The notes under the pieces are model-generated. The model worked only from the letters and a program-made list of their open reading frames with translations. It did not search any database and was not told the origin of the DNA. Shown here one piece after another: positions 32,404-40,701 of a stretch of 64,000 bases of DNA; the first letter of the stretch is position 1; each line of letters opens with the position of its first letter. The position numbers and the translations under genes were made by a program. The DNA is from Coix lacryma-jobi var. lacryma-jobi (lineage: Eukaryota; Streptophyta; Magnoliopsida; Poales; Poaceae): positions 114,385,131-114,449,130 of the forward strand of contig CM019825.1 of NCBI GenBank assembly GCA_009763385.1, given 5' to 3'.

Positions 32404-33783
32404 TGTCTGTGTCTAGAACCGGACGGTCCTAGCACCGACGAGTGAATTTGTATTTGTGTGTTCCTAGCTTCGAGTGGTGATGCAAGAAGAACACTCGTTG
32501 TATACTGGTTCGGGCAAATAGTGGCCCTACGTCCAGTGGGATAGAGGAGATCGTGTTATCTTGCACCGGTGTGCTCGTAGTGGGGTTACAAGCAGGTGAG
32601 AGAGGAGGAGCTCCCCAAGTCTCGTGTGAGCGGAAGTGCGTTGTGTTGGGAGATGGCAATCAGAGTGTTGCTCATGTCCTTGAGGGTGCCCCTGGCTCAT
32701 CCTTTTATAGCCACAAGGAGGGCGTAGGGTTACAGAGAAGGTATTACACTCGTGACTCCATCTTGGTCAAAAAGGGAAGAAATGAGTTGCCCTGGCTTCA
32801 CTGTGGCGGCCTGGTCATCGTCCTTGATGTCGTGGCGGAGCCCGTCCCGTACCGTGGAGCCTCCTGTTGAAGTTGTGCGCTCCTAGGAAACCCGCTGCCA
32901 GGGTTGTGCTCTCTCCCAAGGCCTTCGCTCGAGGCCTCTAGGGCACTGTGCTTCCGTTGCCGGTTGTCCCGAGAAAGCTAAGTCGGAGCTGAGCCTCAGG
33001 GTAGTTCCAAGGCCTCAGAGTGGTCACAGTGCCCGAAATGGGCGGAGAGTCCCTGTTATCCCCGTCCCATCCCGCCGTTGTTCCACGTTTCCAGTACCGC
33101 GCAGGTGCACGTGGCTGACGCCGTGCAGGGGTGGCGATATGGAGGGCACATATGGCGGAGTTCTTGATGAGAGATCGTGCGGACCGGAGGTCCACAGTGA
33201 AGGGCGTACTTGACGATCAGGAGGTTTGACCCCTGAAGAGGGTCGAGGCCTCGGTGGTGTTGTAGCTTGTCAGTCGGTCGTACGTTGCCAGGGCTCTAGA
33301 GTGGGTATAGTGTACTGAATAGTGGCACTGGACATGGTTCCCCATGCCCGGTTCTACCGGTGGTGGAAAAAAGAGGATGTGACTCTTGTGATGTCTCCCC
33401 CATGCCCCCTAGGCGCCCATCCCCAACCTATCAGTTCCCGTCAGCACACATCAGGAAGTGGGTATGAGGTCCTATTCGATGGGATAGAGGTGTAGTGGGC
33501 GATGGTACGGTCGTCAGAGTACTCGAGAGGAGTGGGAAGTTTCCTTCACGCGGAAAACTTGGGGAGGCCTAGCGTGGAGCACCCATCCGAGGCATGGAGG
33601 GCTCAAGCGAGGCGGAGAACGGAGCGCTCATCCGAGGCCTGGCGTGGAGGGCTCTGGCGAGGCGGAGAATGGAGCGTTCGGGTCGTTGGGCTGTCTTGGC
33701 CTACTTCCGTTCGGTGGGTTTGCAGGCTTTGGTCATGTTTTGGTCGATTTGCTTTGGGTACCCCTTATTTTGGTACCCCGACA
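32404..33783 (-). repeat. 5' LTR of the Tat-like gypsy element
   Basis: The LTR is 1380 bp, with TGTCTGTGTC at the left and GGTACCCCGACA at the right on the plus strand (TG...CA). A minus-strand TATAAAA at 32709-32703 is a good core promoter. The open frames are not conserved proteins. Confidence 0.7.
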
Positions 33784-34021
33784 ATTACATACCTTTTGCC
33801 AAATGCACAAGTCCATGAGCCATGTCATTATTCTCTCCCCTCATGGATTGGAATCTCATCTTCAAAAAGTGTCCTAAACACATGTTTTATATCATTTACT
33901 CCTTCATCCCATATAAAATATCATCTTTACTTGTTGAGAGATTAAATATTTCTAAACTTGACCAAATAAATATGAAAATATTACTATTTGTGTTACATAA
34001 TTAATATCACATAATCGTTAA
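33784..34021. repeat. AT-rich segment with Stowaway-like MITE relic
   Basis: CTCCTTCATCCCATATAAAATATC at 33899 and the following AAACTTGACCAAATAAATATG resemble the common grass Stowaway-type consensus (CTCCCTCCGTCCC..., AACTTGACCAAATTTATA). The 3' terminus is not identifiable. No gene. Confidence 0.4.
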
Positions 34022-34080
34022 CACTACTAGAGAACAGGCCTTTGGTCGATCTATCAACTGAGATTTAGTCTCGATAAAAA

Positions 34081-34609
34081 ATGGGAGAATTATGTGGAAG
34101 GCCTCGAAAAAAACTCGGTTTAGGTATCAGGCCTTTTCTTTTTCGAATTTGGGTGGAAGACCCCGAAACAAAATTTTCTTAGGTGAAAGGCCTTCCATCC
34201 ATTTTCAGCACTTGACGGTGCTAAGTAGATGATAAAAAGACGATTTTATCCCTGAGTCAAAAAATAATAAAAATAATTCTGACTGTTTATAATATTTTTA
34301 GTATAGGTATATATTTATATTATTCTCCGTAGTAAAAAAATAAAATTATTTTTTTCACTACAAAGAATAATATAAATATATACATATACTCAAAATATTA
34401 TAAACAATCAGAATTCTTTTTTATTTTTTTTGACTCAAGGGTAAAATCGTCTTTTTGTCCGCTACTTAACACCGTTAAGTGCTGAAAATGGACAGAAGGC
34501 CTTCCACCTAACAAAATTTTGTTCCAATGCCTTCCACCCAAATTCGAAAATAAAAAGGCCTGATACCTAAATTAAGTTTTTTTTGAGGTCTTCCACCTAA
34601 TTCTCCCAT
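34081..34609. mobile_element. 529-bp foldback MITE nested in the CACTA element
   Basis: The left arm begins ATGGGAGAATTATGTGGAAG and the right arm ends CTTCCACCTAATTCTCCCAT. The two halves are nearly complementary over their whole length, meeting at an AT-rich centre near 34345. One transcript would form a single long hairpin. The superfamily is unclear because the TSD is ambiguous (AT-rich flank). Confidence 0.8.
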
Positions 34610-34814
34610 AAAGGCCAACCTTTAGTCCCGGTTTGTATTACCAACCCGGACTAAAGGTCCTCCAACCTTTAGTCCCGGTTGGTATTACCAACCAGGAGTA
34701 AATGGTGACCTTTTAGTCCCAGGTGGTGTTACCAACCGGGACTAAAGGACCTTTTAGTCTCGGGTGGTCTTCACGAGTGAATTCAAAAGGAAAACGTCGA
34801 GAACTATATCACGT

Positions 34815-34890
34815 GGGCTGTGTAGCTGACTTGGTAAGTGAGTTATGCGCGAGGCGAGAGGTGCTGAGTTCGAATCTCATAGACGCACAT
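34815..34890 (+). other. tRNA-like segment inside the CACTA element
   Basis: TAGCTGACTTGGTAAGTGAG resembles a pol III A box and D arm. TGAGTTCGAATCTCA forms a good T arm with a B box. Spacing is tRNA-like (about 75 nt), but acceptor and anticodon stems pair poorly. A tRNA relic or SINE head is likelier than a functional tRNA. Confidence 0.4.
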
Positions 34891-35041
34891 TTATATTTTC
34901 TCGTGGGATAGCCTTTAGTCCCGGTTGGGAGCACCCGGGACTAAAGATTGGGACCTATAGTCCTAGATTGCTAGTCCCGGTTGGAAAACCGAGGCTAAAG
35001 GCCATTCTCATCCAGGACCAAAGGTCCTTTGTGTAGTAGTG

Positions 35042-35407
35042 TAAACAGAGGCGAAGCCACCTATATGGTGAGGTTGGGCGGCCGCCCTACCTCCCCTCCA
35101 GCGAGCACCACATCTAGCACTGCATCTCCGGCGGGCGGCGACGGGTACAGGTTCCAGTCTGAGGCTCTCTCTGCCTCCATCTGAGATTTGACGAAGCCAA
35201 ATAGCAGCCAGGCCATCCGTGGCTCCTCGCTCTTGCCTCTGATGGAACAGTAAGACAGTTATTTAGGAACAGATGGAGTAGTTTGTCAAAAGCCAAGTTC
35301 TCCATAAGACTGTCCTCCGCTAAGTTGTAGAGAATCAACATAATTCAATTGTAAAAATGACAAATGTGACCACATGTTTAACTGTGGGTTGGACCTAGGT
35401 TATCGTA
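35042..35407. other. Unassigned sequence
   Basis: GC-rich at 35080-35230, then AT-rich. The minus strand has an open frame of about 75 codons with no recognisable motif. No gene or repeat is supported. Confidence 0.3.
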
Positions 35408-35700
35408 GTGTTTAGTTTGTGGGTTCGTAAAACTGTGTTAACCCGGGATAAAAAATACTCTCCAGATGTGGACTCAGATATCCCTCCAAATCGAGGGGAC
35501 CATGTGGGTTGAAGTGAGTTAAGAAAGATAGGAAGAGATGCTGATGAATGGAACTCATATGTTAATGACTCAACCCACTTTTAGATATTCTCTCAACCAA
35601 ACACAAAACTGGAATCGACATAACCTACCAACCAAACAAGAGATGGGTTCAACCCAACCCATAAAACTGGGTGGGGTCTAACCCAACCCAAACCAAACAC
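35408..35700. mobile_element. MITE with GTGTTTAGTTTGTGGGTT-type ends
   Basis: The left end is GTGTTTAGTTTGTGGGTT and the right end AACCCAAACCAAACAC. These form imperfect terminal inverted repeats around a 293-bp non-coding body. No clear TSD is visible, so the superfamily is left open. Confidence 0.55.
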
Positions 35701-35828
35701 ATGGTAAGCTTATCACCTTGGACCACTTTTTTTTAGTAAAACCATGGACCACCTTATTTTTGAAAAAACCAAGTTTTCGATAACATAAGAGCGGTCAACT
35801 GTGGCATTTCCTTGCTAACATAGTTTAG

Positions 35829-36127
35829 GTCGTGTTTAGTTTCCACCTCAAAAAAATTCACCTATCACATTAAATATTTACACACATGCATGAGATACTA
35901 AATGTAGACTAACAAAATAACTAATTACACGGATTATGATAATATTGCGAGACTATTTTGTTAAGCCTAATTAGACCATGATTTGACAATGTTGTACTAT
36001 AGTAAACATATGCTAATGACGGATTAATTAGTCTTAATAAATTTGTCTCACAGTTTCTTGATAGAATATGTAATTTGTTTTTTATTAGTCTATTTTTAAT
36101 AGACTAAATTAGTGTCACAACATTTGA
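35829..36127. mobile_element. Truncated MITE interrupted by Sirevirus C
   Basis: GTCGTGTTTAGTTTCC starts a sequence of a common grass MITE type (ACACATGCATGAGATACTAA, AACTAATTACACGG, TTGCGAGAC). The expected inverted end is missing because the LTR of Sirevirus C begins at about 36128. The remainder should lie past the far end of C, outside the window. Confidence 0.5.
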
Positions 36128-36570
36128 TGTAACTAAAAGTGCATTCGCCCCCAATGTGGGTTTTGGCTAATTAATGACAATCAAATTAGGGACTAACCGG
36201 TTATAAAAGCTTGTATGCATGTGTTAGTCCTTTGAAAGATTTGAAACGTTGAAATCTCGTGAACAAAGCACGTAGGATACTTTTGGACATAAAGATGCCT
36301 AGCTCAAGTGGTAGTTTAAAATTTCAATTTTAAACTTGAGTTATAGGTAAGCCGAACTATGAAGAGGGTCACAAAGTAAGTTGGCTAGATGTGGAGAAAA
36401 GTGCTTAAATCGACTAACCTTAGTTCGCTTGAGAGACACCGCACAATCACGAACACGTAGAGGGTAATTTCATTTGGTCGGTGGTACCGACCATGGGGGG
36501 TCGGTGGTACCGACCACGGCTTCTCTGCGCAGCGCTCAAACACCCTCTCTGTGTTGGTCAAAAATGACCT

Positions 36571-37190
36571 GGCGGTAGTACCGCCATAACCTCGGTACTA
36601 CCGCCCGCGGTGGTACCGACGCAAGGTCGGTAGTAACCTGGTTTTGCAACCCTCTCTGTGTAGAGTTGTATTTGACCTAGCGGTGGTACCGCCATATCCT
36701 CGGTACTACCGCCCGCGGTGGTACCGACCCATGGCCGGTAGTTTCCAAGTTTGCAAGGCTCTCTGTCCGCGCTGAATTTGGCCTGGCGGTAGTACCGCCA
36801 TTACCTCGGTAGTACCGCTCCCGGTGCTACCGACCCAAGGCCGGTGGTAACCAAGTTTGCAGAGCTCCCTGTGTAGAATTGAAAATGGCCTAGCGGTAGT
36901 ACCGCCATAACCTCGGTAGTACCGCCCGCGGTGGTACCGACCGAGGTCGGTAGTATCTTGGTTTCGCGAAGCTCTCTGTGTTGAGTTGAAAATGGCCTGG
37001 CGGTGGTACCGCCATAACCTCGGTACCACCGACCTCGGAAGTACCGACCTTTGGGCGGTAGTTTTCGAGGGACCAAGTCCCTTTGTGAGATGCTCTCTGT
37101 TCGTGGCCAATTTGGCCTGGCGGTAGTACCGCCATAACCTCGGTACTACCGCCCGCGGTGGTACCGACGTGAGGACGATGGTTGCTTGTT
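36571..37190 (+). repeat. Six-copy 107-bp tandem array with palindromes in LTR C
   Basis: Units start with GGCGGTAGTACCGCCAT-like palindromes at 36571, 36679, 36785, 36892, 36999 and 37119 (spacings 108, 106, 107, 107, 120). Each unit holds two to four palindromes (CGGTAGTACCG, CGGTGGTACCG) and a CTCTCTGTGT link. Minus-strand open frames here are artefacts of the repeat. Confidence 0.92.
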
Positions 37191-37284
37191 TGGTCAGATC
37201 TGGATTCTTTCGACCGTTGTGAACTGGTCGGTGGTACCGGCCAGGGGTGGTCGGTGGTACCGACCAGCCTTGGGACTGAGGGAG

Positions 37285-37291
37285 TATAAAT
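37285..37291 (+). promoter_or_regulatory. Candidate TATA box of LTR C
   Basis: GAGTATAAATGCC lies about 95 bp after the tandem array, in the same relative place as in LTR A. Confidence 0.6.
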
Positions 37292-38167
37292 GCCTCCCCT
37301 CTTCACCTTTCACGGTCACCCACTCACTCCATACACTTATTGCTGACCTAACTCGTGACAAACACTCTCCAAGCATTGACTCACCCCTCTCTCTCCCCCT
37401 TTGCTCCTAGATTCATTCCCTTGTGAGATTTGAGCTAGGGAAGTGAGATTCGAGAGTGGGAAGCATCAATCTTCGACTTGAGCACTTGGTTTCCATCTTG
37501 TCGGCTTGCTTTGTGTCTTTTACTCTTGAGCTCTTTGAGCTCTAGCCGGTTAGGTGTTCTTCGTGGTAGCCCGTATTGATTTACTTGTGAGGGCTCCCCG
37601 AAGCGTTTGTATTACCCTGAGATTTCTAGTAGAGATACTCTCGTAGCCTTTGTGGTTGCTTGAGTGAGGCGAGGAGGTGAAATAGACTCCGACCTTTGTG
37701 GTCTCCTCAACAACGAGGAAGTAGGCACTCCTTAGTGGATTGGCCGAACCTCGGGATAAATCGCGTGTCCCGTGTGCTTGTTGTTGTTGTCCCTATTTTC
37801 TCTACTTCACTTGTTATTGTGTTCTTCCTATCCCTATCTCTTTCTTAGGTTGGGAAGGCACGATCTACATCAAGGGGAGCAACCAAGGTTTGGTGAGAGT
37901 AGATTTACCATATATCATTCTTAGGAAAGTGGGCCAGAAACTTGTATTATCTTCATAGCTTACATTCATCGGATTTGTAGTTTCTTTTAGGATCCCGGTT
38001 GTGCCGTTTGTTTGTGTCGGTAGTACCGGTGTTTCACACCCGGTAGTACCTACCCAAACAAACCGGCCTCTCCGGTAGCTATCTAACTACATCTTATAGT
38101 TTGTGAAGTTTCAGATAGTCAAAAATCACCTATTCACCCCCCTCTAGGCTGATTCGGTCCTTTCAAT

Positions 38168-38179
38168 TGGTATCGGAGC
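38168..38179 (+). promoter_or_regulatory. Primer-binding site of Sirevirus C
   Basis: TGGTATCGGAGC begins 2 nt after the LTR end. It differs by one base (A to G) from the site in A and D. Confidence 0.9.
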
Positions 38180-38219
38180 CTAACCCTTGTGTTAGCGCTT
38201 CACCGCGTAAGGGAGAATC

Positions 38220-40688
38220 ATGTCTACCATAAGTCAAGAACAGCTTGATGAGATTGTCAAGAAGGTTACTACTCAGATAATTCAAGATCAAGCAAAGAAG
38301 CATGAAGATGAGATGAAGAGAATGAAAGATGAGATGGAGAGTTTGAGGCGAGCTTTGGAAAGCAAAGCCGAAGCATCCGGAAGTGGTGGAAATCAGCCGC
38401 CCAAGGATGACAAGAAGAAGGAGGATGGAGAGAAAGGCAAGAGAGACACCGAGTTCACAAGAGTGGGATATGACTATAGCCAAATGGGCAAAGTCATTCA
38501 ACTGCCTAACGTCAATCTAGGCAAGCCACCTGCCTTTGATGGAATCAACTACAATGATTGGGCACACAAGATGAAGCTACACCTTCTTGCCGCAAGAGTT
38601 TGGGAGATTGTTGACAATGGACCAAGTCATGTTGAAGGTCAAGAGTTCACCGACAATGATGTGTTTGAGTTTCAACAAAATGTTCAAGCCGCATCATTGA
38701 TTCTATCATGCCTAAAGCCTGAAGAAAGCAACAAGGTACATGGAATGGAGAATGCCAAGAAGATTTGGGATACCCTCAGGATATCATATGAGGGTGATGC
38801 GAGTGTGAGGAAGTGCAACATAGAGCTTCTTCATGGAAAGATTGAGAACTTTGCAATCAAGAAAAGTGAGACCACTCAACAAATGTTTGACAGATTCATG
38901 ACGTTGGTCAATCAGATTAGAGCACTTGGAGACACAAAGTGGGATGACTACTCAGCTGGAAGAAAGCTATTAAGAGCATATAGAAAGAGGAACAAGAACC
39001 TTGCATCAATCATCATGGAGAGACCTAACTATGAGAGCATGGGACCTCATGAGATGCTTGCCAAGATAAAGCATCATGAAGTCTTGGATGATGAAGATAT
39101 AGAAGATCAAGAGGCAAGCCACAAAAAGGTGGTAGCACTCAAGGCTAATCAAGAAGAAGGAAGCAAGGCCCGAGATGACTCTTCAAGCGAAGGAAGTGAA
39201 GACTCCGATGATGAGTTGGCCCTTATTGTGAAGAACTTTAGAAGATTCATGAGAAAGAAGATGCACAAGAAGGGCAAAGGTGGTTACTTCAAGAAGTCAA
39301 AGAAGAGGAATTGCTATGAGTGTGGAGCGGATGATCATTTCATTGCTGATTGTCCACAAAAGAAGAACAAGAACAAGTATAGCAAGAGTGATGACAAGAA
39401 GCATAGAAGAAGAAGAGGTGGTGAAGCTCATCTTGGTGAGGAGTGGTTCTCGGAAGATGACTCAAGTGATGAAGAGAAGAGCAAGATCAAGGAGAAGGAG
39501 AAGGGAGCGGCCAACATTGCCATACACAAGACCTCTTCTCCAAGCCTCTTCTCCAACATAGCTACTTCAACAACTTCATCACGCTTGTTCGAGAACCTCT
39601 CCGACAACGAGGATGACTTCACTCATTCTTGCTTCATGGCTAAGAATGAGAAGGTATCACCTAACTCTCCTACTTATTCTAGCAATAAATATAGTGATGA
39701 TGAATTGGATGAATTTGAGCTGAGCATAATTAGAAAGTTTGGAAAGAAAGGTGGAGCTAAAATCATAAAATTGCTCACTAAATTAGAGAGTCGGAATGAG
39801 AGTCTTGCAATGCAAGGGGACTTGATCTCTCAAGAGAGAGAAAAGAACCGTGCATTGGAAGCCTCTCTTGCCGAGGAGAAGTTGAAGGTTGAGAAATTGA
39901 CCGTGGAACTATCTTTAGCCAATGACTCCAACAAGAAGTTGGCTAAGGAGTGTTCCATGAGCAATGACACAATTGCAAGCCTAAAGAATGAGGTTAGCAT
40001 GGTTCAAGAGAGCCTCACAAGCTCTCAAAATAAATATCAAACTCTTGAACTAAGCTACAACACTCTTTGGAATAGCACCTCTTCAACTTCTTCTAAGGAT
40101 TCTGATGGCTCTAATGCCTCAACTAGTAATGGTTGCAAAAGATGCTATAAACTTGATATAAATGCTTGTGCAACTAACCTTGTTGAGATAGAGAAGAAAG
40201 ACAAGGAGATTAATAGGTTGAACATGATCTTGAGGAATGGTTGCAAGTGTAAGGTGCAACAACCAAAAGATATCCTCAAGACCGCAAGACACCCATCTAT
40301 CAAGGATGGAATTGGGTACAATAGGTATGGTGGTAAGGCCAATGGTAGAAAGATGGTCAATGGGGTACCTTTTGTTAACTTTAACAAAGGGGTTCCTCTC
40401 TTTGACCTAATGAACAAGGCCAACAAGGTTGCCAATCCAAAGGCTCCACTTGCTAATGGTAAGATCAACAAGGAGAAGCAAGTGGAGGCCCCCAAGCAAC
40501 AAAAGCCCATATCAAGAAGCTATACATGTGATTACTTGTGTTGTTGGGGGAAGGATGGTAAGATAGTAGTCAAGTATGTTGGTGCCCTCAAGAAGAGGGA
40601 AATTATGAGAAATGTTTGGGTGCCAAAAGCTTATGTGACTAACCCCCAAGGACCCAATCTCGTTTGGGTACCTAAATCTAGAACATAA
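38220..40688 (+). CDS. gag: Sirevirus C gag, intact
   Basis: An uninterrupted 822-codon ORF starts at ATG 38220, 41 nt after the PBS. Layout: Lys/Glu-rich coiled coil (residues about 1-80); UBN2-type copia gag domain (about 95-300, with PPAFDGINYNDWAHKMKLHL); acidic linker; CCHC zinc knuckle CYECGADDHFIADC at residues 365-378; Lys-rich tract; long coiled coil (about 520-620); and the Sirevirus C-terminal extension ending PNLVWVPKSRT. It would build the cytoplasmic particle and bind genomic RNA. At 822 residues it is long for copia gag but normal for Sireviruses. It is the only intact gag in the window. Pol starts 13 nt after its stop, in the +1 frame. Confidence 0.93.
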   Translation: MSTISQEQLDEIVKKVTTQIIQDQAKKHEDEMKRMKDEMESLRRALESKAEASGSGGNQPPKDDKKKEDGEKGKRDTEFTRVGYDYSQMGKVIQLPNVNLGKPPAFDGINYNDWAHKMKLHLLAARVWEIVDNGPSHVEGQEFTDNDVFEFQQNVQAASLILSCLKPEESNKVHGMENAKKIWDTLRISYEGDASVRKCNIELLHGKIENFAIKKSETTQQMFDRFMTLVNQIRALGDTKWDDYSAGRKLLRAYRKRNKNLASIIMERPNYESMGPHEMLAKIKHHEVLDDEDIEDQEASHKKVVALKANQEEGSKARDDSSSEGSEDSDDELALIVKNFRRFMRKKMHKKGKGGYFKKSKKRNCYECGADDHFIADCPQKKNKNKYSKSDDKKHRRRRGGEAHLGEEWFSEDDSSDEEKSKIKEKEKGAANIAIHKTSSPSLFSNIATSTTSSRLFENLSDNEDDFTHSCFMAKNEKVSPNSPTYSSNKYSDDELDEFELSIIRKFGKKGGAKIIKLLTKLESRNESLAMQGDLISQEREKNRALEASLAEEKLKVEKLTVELSLANDSNKKLAKECSMSNDTIASLKNEVSMVQESLTSSQNKYQTLELSYNTLWNSTSSTSSKDSDGSNASTSNGCKRCYKLDINACATNLVEIEKKDKEINRLNMILRNGCKCKVQQPKDILKTARHPSIKDGIGYNRYGGKANGRKMVNGVPFVNFNKGVPLFDLMNKANKVANPKAPLANGKINKEKQVEAPKQQKPISRSYTCDYLCCWGKDGKIVVKYVGALKKREIMRNVWVPKAYVTNPQGPNLVWVPKSRT

Positions 40689-40701
40689 ACTTGTTTTGTA
40701 G
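40689..40701 (+). promoter_or_regulatory. Splice-acceptor-like motif at gag-pol junction of C
   Basis: ACTTGTTTTGTAG lies between the gag TAA (40686-40688) and the first pol codon GAA at 40702. It matches element D in length and all but two bases. Confidence 0.45.

Larger units (their letters stand above)
6800..33783 (-). mobile_element. Tat-like Ty3/gypsy element hosting Sireviruses A and B
   Basis: On the minus strand a 1380-bp LTR (33783 to 32404) is followed by GTTGGCGCGCCC, a primer-site position and sequence as in plant Tat-clade elements. A leader follows (32403-32123), then Sirevirus A, then more leader or gag-like sequence (7287-6800). Sirevirus B interrupts it next, and it probably continues left of 3464. 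I assign Tat from the LTR and PBS style only. No intact gag, RT or second LTR is visible in the window. Confidence 0.6.
34022..35041. mobile_element. Non-autonomous CACTA element
   Basis: 1020 bp with CACTACTAGAGAACAGGCC at the left and, inverted, CACTACTACACAAAGGACC at the right. The 3-bp TSD is TAA (34019-34021 and 35042-35044). Subterminal TTTAGTCCCGG / CCGGGACTAAAG motifs occur in both orientations at 34617-34770 and 34912-35035, as expected for TNPA-type binding sites. There is no transposase gene. It hosts a foldback MITE and a tRNA-like segment. Confidence 0.92.
36128..38165 (+). repeat. 5' LTR of Sirevirus C
   Basis: About 2.04 kb, ending CACCCCCCTCTAGG...GGTCCTTTCA. It contains a six-unit tandem array (36571-37190), a TATA element at 37285 and further CGGTAGTACC motifs at about 38018-38050. 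The left end is inferred. Confidence 0.85.

Noticed and set aside
36706..37306. Minus-strand open frames of 91-138 codons
   Set aside because: They are translations of the 107-bp palindrome array (repeating RYHRGRYYR-type words) in LTR C.
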